DNA of 64,000 nt, from NCBI RefSeq assembly GCF_024746835.1, contig NZ_CP080531.1:5290001-5354000 (forward strand), in the 5' to 3' direction. Numbering within the stretch: the stretch's first letter is position 1; each line of letters begins with the position of its first letter. The notes beneath the pieces were generated by a model, which saw only the letters and a program-made list of their open reading frames with translations, was not told where the DNA came from and did no database searches. The translations under genes were made by a program, and so were the position numbers. Positions 1-8,988 of this stretch are shown here, piece after piece. This stretch comes from Mesorhizobium sp. AR02 (GTDB lineage Bacteria > Pseudomonadota > Alphaproteobacteria > Rhizobiales > Rhizobiaceae).

Positions 1-736
1 TGGCCGCGACGCAGCAGGCGTCATGGATGGCAGGATACTCGATCTGCAGCAGGCCGCCATGCGTGGTCGCTATGAACTCCCAGATATCGAGGATGAACTT
101 GGCCATCGGGCCGCCGACGGCGCGCACCCTGTCCTGTAGCTCCGGGGTGGCCAGCGCCTGGTGGGTGAGGTCGAGACCCACCATGGTGACGTCCCAATTC
201 GCCCGGAACACCACGTCGGCGGCCTCCGGGTCGGCATAGACGTTGAACTCCGCCGCGGGCGTGATGTTGCCCCGCGTAAAACTTCCGCCCATGGCGACGA
301 CCCGCTTCACCCGCTCGACGATGCATGGCTCCTTGCGCATGGCGAGGGCGATGTTGGTGTAGGGACCGACCGGAACCAGCGTGATCGTCTTCGGCTCATG
401 CGCCATGACGGTGTCGATGATGAAATCGACGGCATGCCGCTTGTCGAGCTCGAACGAGGCGGGCGGCAGCACGGGGCCGTCGAGCCCGGTATCGCCGTGG
501 ATCTCGACGGCCAGCACCTGATCGATGATGAGCGGGCCGGGAGAGCCCTTCGCCACTGGCACCTTGATGCCATAGGCAGTGCATACGGAAAGCGCATTGC
601 GCGTGGTGTTCTCGACATTGTGGTTGCCCGAAACCGTGGTGATGCCGAGGAGGTCGATCTTCGGGTTGCCTGCCGCCAGCAGGATGGCGATCGCGTCGTC
701 GTGTCCTGGGTCGCAGTCCAGGATGATCTTTTCCAT
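1..736 (-). CDS. Inosine-uridine preferring nucleoside hydrolase, 3'-truncated by window edge
   Basis: The reading frame is open from an ATG at 736 to the left edge, so the C-terminus is missing. The protein starts MEKIILDCDPGHDDAIAILL, which carries the DxDPGxDD calcium- and ribose-binding signature of nucleoside hydrolases (IunH/RihA type). Further conserved stretches are VPVGPYTNIA and the MGGSF / PAAEFNVYADPEAA pair. The family hydrolyses the N-glycosidic bond of ribonucleosides in purine/pyrimidine salvage. A strong Shine-Dalgarno (GGGAGGT on the minus strand) lies just upstream of the ATG and fixes the start. About 245 of the usual roughly 310-320 residues are visible. Substrate preference cannot be told from the visible part. 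Confidence 0.93.
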   Translation of the reverse strand, partial: MEKIILDCDPGHDDAIAILLAAGNPKIDLLGITTVSGNHNVENTTRNALSVCTAYGIKVPVAKGSPGPLIIDQVLAVEIHGDTGLDGPVLPPASFELDKRHAVDFIIDTVMAHEPKTITLVPVGPYTNIALAMRKEPCIVERVKRVVAMGGSFTRGNITPAAEFNVYADPEAADVVFRANWDVTMVGLDLTHQALATPELQDRVRAVGGPMAKFILDIWEFIATTHGGLLQIEYPAIHDACCVAA

Positions 737-1055
737 GGTGGGCACCTCCCTTGTCGGCCGAACCTGTGGGCACAAGAGGCTGGCGCGCCCGAGCCGTCAA
801 GGTTTTGGTGCTCGGCCGATCCAGGCCGCACCGCTGCCGGCGTAAGTCTGGTCGCGCGCCCGCCGGAGCATGCTCAGCGCCGCTGATTGGAACAGAGCCG
901 TCTTACGGGCACTGGGCAGCGGAAAAGTTTCGTTCGTTCGAATGACAACAAGCAGGGAAATAGAAGATAGCGTCTGGGTGACGCGGCATCCGGCGCCGTG
1001 GCTCAAATAAAGTGGAGAATACGATCGCGGTGAGGGTCGCGCCAGGTGAGGTCAA
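737..1055. other. Intergenic, divergent promoter region
   Basis: This is 319 bp between the divergent nucleoside hydrolase and the coiled-coil gene. It holds the hydrolase ribosome-binding site at its left edge and presumably both promoters. I see no convincing gene, terminator or repeat in it. Confidence 0.5.
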
Positions 1056-2534
1056 GTGATGAATCATTTGCAAGGTACCACGTCAAAATATCCACGCTGT
1101 GACTTCACCTTTACTAAACGACGGCCTTTGATTTTACTTCACGGGATACGTGGCATGGGGTGGAACGCCGTGCTATCCCTCATTTCTTCAATCCTCATGT
1201 TGCTGTTGGCGTCTCCGGCAAACAGTCAGCTGGCACCCGATGCGTCCGCGACTGCCGCAGTCAACGGCCGTTCGCCGGTCGCGGTTTCGGACCCCACGGA
1301 TATCGCGAAAGAAGCGGGCAAGGTGCAACCCGGCGCGGTCGGAACCGACATATTCAATCTGACGCTCAGTGAAGCACAGGCCCTCAAGGGCGCGCAAACG
1401 TTGCCCGGCGAGGATGAGCAGGCCTTGCGCCGCGAATTGGCCGCGGCACGGGCTGAACTGGCCAGGCAAGCGCAGGCCCTGAAAGAGCAGCAGCAAACAG
1501 ACGAAACGCTCACGCTCAATCTGGAGACGGCGCAGCGTGCCATCGAAAATTTCAGGGCGGAAGCCAGTCTCTGGGACAGCAAGAAAGGCGCGATGCCTGA
1601 AGCGCACCCCTCCACGGATGCCTCTCAGGCTGCTGCGAACCAGGCGCTTGATGAGGAGCGCCATAAGGGTGAGCTCCTGGGACAAGAACTCGCCACGGCT
1701 CGTCAAACGATCGATGCTCTCAAGACAGGCGCAAATCTGGCCGTAGCGGAGCAGGCCAAGGGCGTGAAGGACCGGCAAGTGGCCGACGCCGCTGCGAACC
1801 AGGCGCTTGATGAGGAGCGCCATAAGGGTGAGCTCCTGGAACAAGAACTCGCCACCGCTCGTCAAACGATCGATGCTCTCAAGACAGGCGCAAGTATGGC
1901 CGCGATGGAGCAGGCCAAGGCCGTGAAGGACCGGCAAGCGGCCGACGCCGCTGCAACGCAGGCGCTTGATGACGAACGCCATAAGGTTGAGCTCCTGGAA
2001 CAAGAACTCGCCACGGCTCGTCAGACGATCGATGCTCTCAAGGCAAGCGCAAATCTGGCCGTAGCGGAGCAGGCCAAGGCCGCGAAGGACCGGCAAGTGG
2101 CCGATGCCGCTTCAAACCAAACTAGAGAAGCACTCGAATTGGAACGTCAACGAGCAGATTCAGCCATGCGTGACCTCGACAGTGCTCGCAAGGAACGCGA
2201 TGCCTTGAAGCAGAGCTCGATAGACTTGAGTGCGGCGCTGGACCAGGAGCGTGAAAGGGCTAACGGCTTGGCCCGCAGCCTCAGTGCCGCGCGTGAGGAA
2301 ATCGACAGCATCAAGGACAAGCGTCGGACCGCGGCCGTGGTGCGCGCGCCCAAAGCAGGTACCCCCAAGACTGCGTTGGCAAGTTCGTTGCCGCGTGCGG
2401 TCGCCCTACCGGCCCGTAAGCCGGGCTTGCCGAAAAAACGCAAGGTGAAGGGTCCAAAGTCGCCGCAACCTGTCCTGCTGGCAACCATCGCTCTTCCCGC
2501 CGCATTGCTGCCAACCCGACCACTTTCGCCGTGA
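1056..2534 (+). CDS. Exported or membrane-anchored coiled-coil repeat protein, unknown function
   Basis: The 492-residue product has one hydrophobic segment near residues 34-58 (MGWNAVLSLISSILMLLLAS), either a signal peptide or an N-terminal anchor. From about residue 120 to 420 it is almost all Glu/Ala/Gln/Lys/Arg-rich helix, predicted coiled coil. Residues 193-351 are three nearly identical 53-residue repeats (core ALDEERHKGELL / ATARQTIDALK), followed by a more diverged helical stretch and a basic Pro/Lys-rich tail. The first ATG has a GGTGAGG-like ribosome-binding site. An alternative ATG at 1155 would place the hydrophobic segment at the very N-terminus as a classical signal peptide. It lies 40 bp upstream of a Gly-rich secreted protein. 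Function unknown; an envelope scaffold role is only a guess. Confidence 0.75.
   Translation: MMNHLQGTTSKYPRCDFTFTKRRPLILLHGIRGMGWNAVLSLISSILMLLLASPANSQLAPDASATAAVNGRSPVAVSDPTDIAKEAGKVQPGAVGTDIFNLTLSEAQALKGAQTLPGEDEQALRRELAAARAELARQAQALKEQQQTDETLTLNLETAQRAIENFRAEASLWDSKKGAMPEAHPSTDASQAAANQALDEERHKGELLGQELATARQTIDALKTGANLAVAEQAKGVKDRQVADAAANQALDEERHKGELLEQELATARQTIDALKTGASMAAMEQAKAVKDRQAADAAATQALDDERHKVELLEQELATARQTIDALKASANLAVAEQAKAAKDRQVADAASNQTREALELERQRADSAMRDLDSARKERDALKQSSIDLSAALDQERERANGLARSLSAAREEIDSIKDKRRTAAVVRAPKAGTPKTALASSLPRAVALPARKPGLPKKRKVKGPKSPQPVLLATIALPAALLPTRPLSP
1632..2108 (+). repeat. Three tandem 159-bp in-frame repeats
   Basis: Units at 1632-1790, 1791-1949 and 1950-2108 share a 159-bp period (53 codons). 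Units 1 and 2 differ at few bases, so amplification was recent. A fourth, diverged unit starts at 2109. Confidence 0.9.
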
Positions 2535-2574
2535 AAGACAGGGGAGCGAAATGTATGGCGCAGGGAGGGTGACA

Positions 2575-3357
2575 ATGAAAAAATACGTCGCAGCCGCGTT
2601 GACGATCGGTATCGCAATCGGGCCTGCCTCGGCTCTCGATGCAGGTTTGGGCGGTAACATCGGCGGTCTCGGGGTCGGTGCTGGAGTGAGCGCCGGTTCG
2701 CAAGGCGCATCCGTAGGGGTGGGCGCAAGCGTCGGCGGTGTTGGCGGAGCAAACGTCGGAGCTTCGGTCGGCGCAGGCAACGCAGGCGTCAGCGCCAGCG
2801 GCAACGTTGGCAACACGGGCGTCAGTGCCAGCGGCAATGTTGGCACCACAGGCGGAGGCGTTTCGACGGGTGTCGGTCCGGGCGCCAATCCGTCTGCCGA
2901 AAGCGGATCGGCGGCCGCGCCCGGTGGTCAGGCCGCTGCCACGACAGCCACTGGCTCTTCCACAACAGCCACCGCCTCTGCCACGACAGCCACTGCCTTT
3001 ACCAAGACCGCCAGGCAATCGATCGCTCTGCCATCCATCCTCAGGCCTTCGAAAGCCGGTCAGGGCGACCTCACCAGAGGATATCCCTTTGCACCCCTGG
3101 AAGCACTGAAAGCGAAACCCGGAACGCCAGCCGCGGTCGTGCTGGCCTGCCGCACGGCGATCATGTCCGCTGCCAAGCCGCTTGGCGCCGTCCGTGTCCG
3201 CGCAGTCAGCGCAGGTGCCTTGCGTCAACGTGGGGGTGCACTCCTGGCGCCGATCAAAGTGCGAATAGACTATGCAGGACGAGGTGGCATCGAAGTCCGG
3301 CAAGCGCAAGTCGGTTGTCGCCTCGATACTGCGGGCAGGGTCACAGCGGTAATATAG
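2575..3357 (+). CDS. Secreted glycine/alanine-rich protein with a compact C-terminal domain
   Basis: The start at 2575 (MKKYVAAALTIGIAIGPASA) gives a clean signal peptide cleaved after ASA, with GGGAGGG 8 bp upstream. An upstream in-frame ATG at 2551 would add eight residues before it. Residues about 20-110 are low complexity, with Gly-Val-Gly-Ala and Asn-Val-Gly repeats. A Thr/Ala-rich linker follows. The last 90 residues look folded and contain two Cys (VVLACRTA, QVGCRLD) that could form a disulfide. It probably shares a transcript with the coiled-coil gene. Not recognised; a surface or matrix role is inferred from composition. Confidence 0.7.
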   Translation: MKKYVAAALTIGIAIGPASALDAGLGGNIGGLGVGAGVSAGSQGASVGVGASVGGVGGANVGASVGAGNAGVSASGNVGNTGVSASGNVGTTGGGVSTGVGPGANPSAESGSAAAPGGQAAATTATGSSTTATASATTATAFTKTARQSIALPSILRPSKAGQGDLTRGYPFAPLEALKAKPGTPAAVVLACRTAIMSAAKPLGAVRVRAVSAGALRQRGGALLAPIKVRIDYAGRGGIEVRQAQVGCRLDTAGRVTAVI

Positions 3358-3711
3358 CACCAAACCTGGGCACATGGAGCTCCGCCAACAGCGCCGATGC
3401 CCATAGCCTTCGACGGCGGCAAGCAGGACATGGAAGCGAACCCATGCTCGCCAAGGATCACGAAACGATTTTTCGCCGCATGTCCCGTTCCCGGGCATCG
3501 GGCATATCGAGAAAGGCGATGATGCCTTCAAATGGGCGCCAAGTGACAAGCCACTGTCCACCTGATATCTCTATGGTCCGACCTGCGCCGGCCGTCATCG
3601 CAAGTTTGGTGAGCGATAGCGTAACCCACGAGACCTCCGCGAACTCACTTGTCTTGACTGGCGGGAAGAGAATTGGATCGTTCGGACCGCTCCGTCGCGA
3701 TGGGGGTTAGC
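3358..3711. other. Intergenic, possible gene remnant on the minus strand
   Basis: This is 354 bp without a confident gene. The minus strand from about 3700 to 3465 is open and reads protein-like (for example GQWLVTWRPFEGIIAFLD, ending RRKIVS), but it lacks a good start and opens directly after a stop. It may be the C-terminal relic of a gene or chance. Confidence 0.3.
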
Positions 3712-4221
3712 ATGTCTGCCTCAAGACGTGTCATTTCGGTTCTATCGCTCGCGCTTCCCTTGGCGATATACGCAGAGCGCGCTTCGGCTGAAATAAAAAT
3801 ATGCAATAATTTTTCGCAGACGGTTTATTTTTCTATAGGTTACGCCCAGCCGGGCTACGATTCCTTTATGTCTCGCGGATGGCTTATATTGAATCCGAAC
3901 GGCGGTTGCGACCAGTTCGACAGTGCGCTTCATCTTTCTGTATTTTGGTATTATGCGGAAACAAACTCATACTACGTACGAAAACACGTAAGAAACATGA
4001 ATACGTGGGGGGCCGTGCACCCGGACAAACAGTTATGGGTCGCGCAGCACTCGTTTAATATCATTGATAATCCAGGTATGGGTCGGCCATCCGATCCGGG
4101 AGCGAAACTGGTCGGCTTTACCAAGTCGATTGAAGCCAGCGGGTCCGAACTGAATGAGACGCTGACGATCGAAGCGGACGGGATCAACGTCACGCAGAGC
4201 ATCAAGAACGATAGCCAATAG
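3712..4221 (+). CDS. DUF1036-family exported protein
   Basis: The start at 3712 has GGGGGT 4-9 bp upstream and begins a signal peptide (MSASRRVISVLSLALPLAIY, ending ASA). Earlier in-frame ATGs at 3673 and 3700 lack this. The mature part opens with KICNNFSQTVYFSIGYA, matching the CN-x-T-x-x-V-x-x-A-x-GY opening of DUF1036, followed by GWLILNPNGGC. The protein is 169 residues, normal for the family. Base composition is lower in GC than its neighbours (AT-rich codons such as ATA and AAT), suggesting recent acquisition. Function of the family is unknown. It is convergent with the acyl-CoA synthetase. Confidence 0.75.
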   Translation: MSASRRVISVLSLALPLAIYAERASAEIKICNNFSQTVYFSIGYAQPGYDSFMSRGWLILNPNGGCDQFDSALHLSVFWYYAETNSYYVRKHVRNMNTWGAVHPDKQLWVAQHSFNIIDNPGMGRPSDPGAKLVGFTKSIEASGSELNETLTIEADGINVTQSIKNDSQ

Positions 4222-4312
4222 TTTTGTTCGGCCGAGCCTCGAGCCTTCATGGCAGGTGGGTTTTGACAGGCCGCTTTTGGTGCAAGGCGAAGCTTCGACC
4301 TTTGAGGCCGCT

Positions 4313-5971
4313 TCACCCCTTCCGCTTCTCCACCTCCGCCTTCCTCAGCAGGAACCGCTGGATCTTGCCGCTCGGCGTCTTCGGCAATTCGCTGACGAAA
4401 TCGATCTCGCGCGGATAGGCGTGGGCAGAAAGCCGCTTGCGGACATGCTGCGTCAGTTCCTCGGCCAACTCCGGGCTGCCCTGGTAGGCCGGTGCCAGGA
4501 TGACGAAGGCCTTGACGATCTCGGTGCGCTGCGGGTCGGGCACGCCGACCACGGCCGCCTCGTTGACGGCGGGATGTTCGATGAGCGCGCTTTCGACGTC
4601 GAAGGGGCCGATGCGGTAACCGGACGAGGTGATGACATCGTCGGCGCGGCCGATGAAGGAGACCGAGCCGTCCGGCTCGTATTCCACCGTGTCGCCGGTG
4701 CGGTAATAGCCGCCTACAATCGCCGGCGTCTGCTCCTGGTGATAGCCGTCGAACCAGCGCAGCGGCGAGTTGGCGATATCGACGGCGAGGATGCCGGGCT
4801 GGTTCGGGCCGAGTTCCCGGCCTTCGTCGTCGAGCACCACCATGCGGTAGCCCGGCATGGCGAAGCCGGCGGACCCCGCCCGCACGGTATGCGCGAGGCC
4901 GTGATGGTTGTTGACCATCATGCCGTTCTCGGTCTGGCCGTAATGGTCGTGAATGGGGGCGGCGAAGTGGGCGTCGAACCAGCGGATCACTTCCGGGTTG
5001 AGCGGCTCGCCGGCGCTGCTCACCACGCGCAGCCGGCCCTTGATGCGGGCGGCGGCCTCAGGTCCTTCGGCGAGCAGCAGGCGGAAGGCGGTGGGCGAGC
5101 CGGCGAGGCTGGTGACGCCGAGCCGCTCGATGACGTCGTAGGTGCTTTTGGCCGCGAAGGCGCCTTCGTTGAAGGTGGTGGCGATGCCGAGCAGCAGCGG
5201 ACCCGTGATGGCGTAGTAGAGGCCATAGGCCCAACCGGGATCGGCAATGTTCCAGAAGATGTCGTCGGGGCGAAGCCCGATGGCGTCGCGCATATAGGCG
5301 CCGAAGGCGAGCAGGGCGCTGAGCGGCACCGGCACGCCCTTGGGCAGGCCCGTCGTTCCTGATGTCGACATCATCATGAACAGGTCATCGCCCTTGCGCA
5401 TGACGGGTTCGCAGTTCGGGGAGGCGGCGGCGAGGGCGGCGCGGAAGTCGATGTCGCCTTGGGGCAAGGTATCGCCGGGGCCGAGAATGGTTGCCACGCG
5501 CGGGCAGGTCTCCATCTCGTCGAGCTTGCCGCGATTGGCCGGATTGGTCACCACCAGCTTTGCGCCGCTATAGTCGAGCCGATGCTCCATCGCCTTCGGT
5601 CCGAAGGCGGTGAACAGCGGCTGGTAGACCGCGCCGATGCGCCAGGTGCCGAGGATCAGCGCCACCAGTTCGGGAATGCGCGGCAGCATGCCGGCCACGA
5701 CATCGCTGGGGCTGACGCTCAGTTCCTTGAGCAGATTGGCGACGCGGCCCGACATATCAGCGAGTTGGTCGAAGCTGAACTCGCGCAACTCGCCACTGGC
5801 GGAGATTGCGCGCAGCGCCAGCCGGTTCTCACCGGTGTGGCGGCCGCAGCATTCGACATAGGCGTTGATGCCGGTTGCCGGGTCGCCATGAAGCCGCGCG
5901 ATCTCATCCTCGATGCGAAAGGCCGCAACGGCATCCTCGTAGCGCGGCAAGCCGGCTTCTTTGCTGGTCAT
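4313..5971 (-). CDS. Acyl-CoA synthetase / AMP-dependent ligase
   Basis: The 552-residue ATP-dependent ligase activates a carboxylic acid through an acyl-adenylate and transfers it to CoA. Visible motifs are the P-loop MSTSGTTGLPKG, the adenylate motif HYGQTENGM, YYRTGDTVEYEPDG, the hinge region FIGRADDVITSSGYRIGP and the catalytic lysine in PKTPSGKIQR. It resembles the medium-chain/aromatic or acetate-like branch; the substrate is not evident. The start ATG at 5971 has GGGAGGA upstream. It is divergent from the serine hydrolase, with 172 bp between them for both promoters. Confidence 0.93.
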   Translation of the reverse strand: MTSKEAGLPRYEDAVAAFRIEDEIARLHGDPATGINAYVECCGRHTGENRLALRAISASGELREFSFDQLADMSGRVANLLKELSVSPSDVVAGMLPRIPELVALILGTWRIGAVYQPLFTAFGPKAMEHRLDYSGAKLVVTNPANRGKLDEMETCPRVATILGPGDTLPQGDIDFRAALAAASPNCEPVMRKGDDLFMMMSTSGTTGLPKGVPVPLSALLAFGAYMRDAIGLRPDDIFWNIADPGWAYGLYYAITGPLLLGIATTFNEGAFAAKSTYDVIERLGVTSLAGSPTAFRLLLAEGPEAAARIKGRLRVVSSAGEPLNPEVIRWFDAHFAAPIHDHYGQTENGMMVNNHHGLAHTVRAGSAGFAMPGYRMVVLDDEGRELGPNQPGILAVDIANSPLRWFDGYHQEQTPAIVGGYYRTGDTVEYEPDGSVSFIGRADDVITSSGYRIGPFDVESALIEHPAVNEAAVVGVPDPQRTEIVKAFVILAPAYQGSPELAEELTQHVRKRLSAHAYPREIDFVSELPKTPSGKIQRFLLRKAEVEKRKG

Positions 5972-6143
5972 GTCAGTCCTCCCTGGCGGCGCTCCATCTC
6001 CCCATGGCGCACCATCATCGGTCAGATTGCCTGAAATCGTGGTCATGGTCGATTGCGACGAAGGTGGACCGCCGGGCAGGCATTGGCCTCGTTTGCACCG
6101 GCCTGTATTATAGCCAGGTGAATGCAGGAGAGGAGGCTCGAGC

Positions 6144-7700
6144 GTGCGACTGGATCGGAACCTCTGCCATTGGCGAATCTGGGCCTGCATCGCCGTACTG
6201 GCGCTTTGGTCGCGTGCTGCGTCGGCCGACACCATTACGCCAGAGCGCATCGCTGTTGCCCTTTCGAAGCTCGAAGCGCTCGCCCAAGGTGCCGTCGCGG
6301 ACGGTGCCGTGCCCGGTCTCGCCATCGGGGTGGTGCACGGCGATGAAGTGATCTTCCTGAAAGGTTTCGGGCATCGCGAGGCAGGCAAGCCTGAGGCCGT
6401 CGACCCGGACACGGTGTTCCAGATCGCGTCGCTTTCCAAGCCGGTCTCCGCCACTGTCGTGGCGGCGCTGGTCAGCGACGGGATCGTGTCCTGGGACTCG
6501 AAGATCGCCGACCTCGATCCGGCCTTCCGGCTGGCTGATCCCTATCCAACCAGCCAACTCACCGTCCGCGACCTGCTTTCGCACCGCAGCGGACTGCCCG
6601 GCACCGCCGGAGACGACCTCGAGGACATAGGCTATGACCGCGCCGAGATCCTGCATCGCTTGCGGTTCGTGCCGCCATCGTCGAGCTTTCGCGCCGGCTA
6701 CTCCTACAGCAATTTCGGACTGACAGAGGGCGCCATCGCGGCCGCCATGCCGACAGGCAAGCCCTGGGAGGAGGTCGCCGAGGAGAAGCTCTACCGTCCG
6801 CTTGGCATGGTCTCGACCAGTTCCCGTCATTCGGACTTCGTCAAGCACACGGACCGTGCCGCGCTGCACATCAAGGTCGATGGCGCCTGGGTCGCCAAGA
6901 TAGAGCGCAATCCGGATGCGCAGGCGCCTGCGGGCGGCGTCAGTTCCACCGCGCGCGATCTCTCGCAATGGATGCGCCTCATCCTCGGCAACGGGGTCTA
7001 TGCCGGCAAGATGCTGATTGCCGCCGATGCGCTGGACCAGACGCATGTGCCGCTGATGACGCGGGGCAAGAACCCTGTCTCCGGCAGCGAGTCCTTCTAC
7101 GGCCTCGGCTGGAATGTCGAATTCGGCCGGCATGGCCTGAGCTGGGGCCATGCCGGTGCCTTCAGCGTCGGCGCACGCACGCTGGTGACGATCTTTCCGC
7201 AGGAGAAGCTTGGCATCGTCATCATCGCCAACGCCTTCCCGACAGGTGTGCCGGAAGGGCTGTCCGACAGTTTTGCGGACCTCGTCTTCGAGGGTTCGGT
7301 CGAGAAGGACTGGGTCAAGGCATGGGACGGCGTCTACAACGGCATGTTCGGTCCGGTGGTCGAGGCGGCCAAGGCCACCTATGCCGCGCCGCCATCTCCG
7401 GCAAGGCCGGCCGCACCGGCCAGTGCCTATGCTGGCCGCTACACCAACGATTTCATCGGCGATGCTGTCGTGGCGAGCGCGGGAGACAGCCTTGTGCTCA
7501 AGGTCGGCCCGGCCGGCGCCCGGTCCTACTCACTGACACATTTCGACGGCGATCTTTTCCTGACTTTCCCCGATGCCGAGACACCGGACAGGCCAACCGG
7601 CGTGAGCTTCGTCGTCGGCCCCGACGGCAAGGCGTCGGCGATGACCATAGGCTTCCTCGACGACAACCATCTCGGCACGCTGCGGCGCGTGGGTGATTAA
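6144..7700 (+). CDS. Serine hydrolase of the beta-lactamase / class C PBP family
   Basis: The 518-residue exported protein has a signal peptide (CIAVLALWSRAASA). It carries the serine-hydrolase motifs SLSK (S96-K99, nucleophile and base) and YSN (Y188-N190) with a Gly-rich WGHAG element for the third motif. About 110 C-terminal residues form an extra domain after the catalytic core, as in many esterase/peptidase relatives. The GTG start has an AGGAGAGGAGG ribosome-binding site. It could be a D-aminopeptidase, esterase or penicillin-binding protein; the motifs do not separate these. Its stop overlaps that of the small convergent gene. Confidence 0.9.
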   Translation: MRLDRNLCHWRIWACIAVLALWSRAASADTITPERIAVALSKLEALAQGAVADGAVPGLAIGVVHGDEVIFLKGFGHREAGKPEAVDPDTVFQIASLSKPVSATVVAALVSDGIVSWDSKIADLDPAFRLADPYPTSQLTVRDLLSHRSGLPGTAGDDLEDIGYDRAEILHRLRFVPPSSSFRAGYSYSNFGLTEGAIAAAMPTGKPWEEVAEEKLYRPLGMVSTSSRHSDFVKHTDRAALHIKVDGAWVAKIERNPDAQAPAGGVSSTARDLSQWMRLILGNGVYAGKMLIAADALDQTHVPLMTRGKNPVSGSESFYGLGWNVEFGRHGLSWGHAGAFSVGARTLVTIFPQEKLGIVIIANAFPTGVPEGLSDSFADLVFEGSVEKDWVKAWDGVYNGMFGPVVEAAKATYAAPPSPARPAAPASAYAGRYTNDFIGDAVVASAGDSLVLKVGPAGARSYSLTHFDGDLFLTFPDAETPDRPTGVSFVVGPDGKASAMTIGFLDDNHLGTLRRVGD

Positions 7701-7903
7701 GGGCTGACAGGGGCAACAAGTGGCGTCGGGTCGCAGCTCTTGTGCCGCAGCTCATCGTTCCAGATATATTTGCCCGATGTCGGATCGTCGCAAAGATCGA
7801 TGCGATGGTTCACTGCGCCGCACTGCCACAACACGATCGCGATGGGCGATAGTGCCAGCGCTGGAAGGAGCCCCCATCTGACAAGCGATCGGATTTTTCT
7901 CAC
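7697..7903 (-). CDS. Small single-pass membrane protein, hypothetical
   Basis: A GTG start at 7903 gives 68 residues: a basic N-terminus (RKIRSLVR), one hydrophobic segment (WGLLPALALSPIAIVLWQCG) and a short polar tail containing LCDDPTSGKYIWNDELRHK. It is convergent with, and overlaps the stop of, the serine hydrolase. The IS91-like array begins only 56 bp upstream, so the native promoter may have been separated from the gene. Function unknown. Confidence 0.55.
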   Translation of the reverse strand: MRKIRSLVRWGLLPALALSPIAIVLWQCGAVNHRIDLCDDPTSGKYIWNDELRHKSCDPTPLVAPVSP

Positions 7904-8079
7904 GGCGCATCCTATTTCTACAGAGATGACTTTACGAAAACGACGTCCGCTTTGCGCCGCATGCACGAACCCGCTTCGCGGGAGGGTCGCCTCGACCTGA
8001 GATGGCGCGACAGGCATTTGACTTGAGCGGGTAGAGGCGTCGATCTGACCATGGAGTTCCCTTCAACGAGGAACTCGCC

Positions 8080-8985
8080 ATGGCTACCCTGTCGACCGAT
8101 GCACCAATCTCTCCGCTTCGCCAGCGCATGCAGCACGACATGCTCATGCGTGGCCTGGGCTCCCATACCCAGCAGGACTACGTTCGTCACGTCCGGCGCT
8201 TCGCTGTGTTCCTTGGCCGCTCGCCGGACACTGCGACGGCTGAGGACATCCGCCGATTCCAGCTGCATCAGCATGAGAGCGGCGTCGGCCCTGCGACGAT
8301 CAATGGCGCGGTCTCGGCATTGCGGTTCCTGTTCCTCGTGACGCTGAAGCGGCGGGATCTGGCGCGCGCGCTGGTGATTATGAGGTATCAGCGCAAGCTG
8401 CCCGACGTGCTGAGCGTGGAGGAAGCGGCGCGGCTGCTCGAAGCGGCGCCAGGCATCAAGTACAAGGCCGCGCTCGGTGTCGCCTATGGCGCTGGTCTGC
8501 GCGTGTCCGAGGTCGCGCACCTCAAGGTCGACGACATCGATAGCACACGCATGCTGATCCGCGTTGAACAGGGCAAGGGACGCAGGGACCGCAACGCCAT
8601 GCTCTCGCCGCAACTTCTGGAACTGCTGCGGCTGTGGTGGCGCGAAGGCAGGCGGCGCGGGGTGATGCTCCCGCATGGCTGGCTGTTCCCAGGGCGCAGC
8701 TGCACGGCGCCGATCTCGTCGCGGCAACTGCATCGCGCGGTCCAGGAAGCAGCCGAAGTCGCCGGCATCCGCAAGCGCGTCAGCCCGCACACGCTGCGCC
8801 ACAGCTTCGCCACTCATCTGCTCGAACAGGATGTCGACATCCGCGTCATCCAGGTGCTGCTTGGCCACAGCAAGCTCGATACCACCGCGCTCTACACCAA
8901 GGTCTCGACGCGGACGATCCATGCGGTCGCAGGGCCGCTCGACCGGCTGATGGCGCTGATGGAACACAAGACGCCGCCCGGCTGA
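8080..8985 (+). CDS. Tyrosine recombinase of IS91-like element (copy 1)
   Basis: The 301-residue site-specific recombinase of the XerC/D-like phage integrase class has an N-terminal SAM-like domain (about 13-95). The catalytic residues are visible: R141 (GAGLRVSEVAHLK), a Lys near 166 (GKGRRD), H237-x-x-R240 (HTLRHSFATHLLE), H263 (LLGHSK) and the nucleophile Y272 (ALYTK). All are intact, so the enzyme looks active. The ATG follows cgagga. Recombinases of this kind accompany a subset of IS91-family elements, where they may resolve dimers or co-integrates; that role here is inferred. Confidence 0.93.
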   Translation: MATLSTDAPISPLRQRMQHDMLMRGLGSHTQQDYVRHVRRFAVFLGRSPDTATAEDIRRFQLHQHESGVGPATINGAVSALRFLFLVTLKRRDLARALVIMRYQRKLPDVLSVEEAARLLEAAPGIKYKAALGVAYGAGLRVSEVAHLKVDDIDSTRMLIRVEQGKGRRDRNAMLSPQLLELLRLWWREGRRRGVMLPHGWLFPGRSCTAPISSRQLHRAVQEAAEVAGIRKRVSPHTLRHSFATHLLEQDVDIRVIQVLLGHSKLDTTALYTKVSTRTIHAVAGPLDRLMALMEHKTPPG

Positions 8986-8988
8986 GCC

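Noticed and set aside
3465..3700. Protein-like minus-strand frame ending RRKIVS
   Set aside because: No usable start, it opens right after a stop codon and no known domain. Kept only as a possible remnant in the intergenic note.
4313..6454. N-terminal extension of the acyl-CoA synthetase to 6454
   Set aside because: The extra 161 codons overlap the divergent serine hydrolase. The ATG at 5971 has a strong ribosome-binding site and a normal family start.
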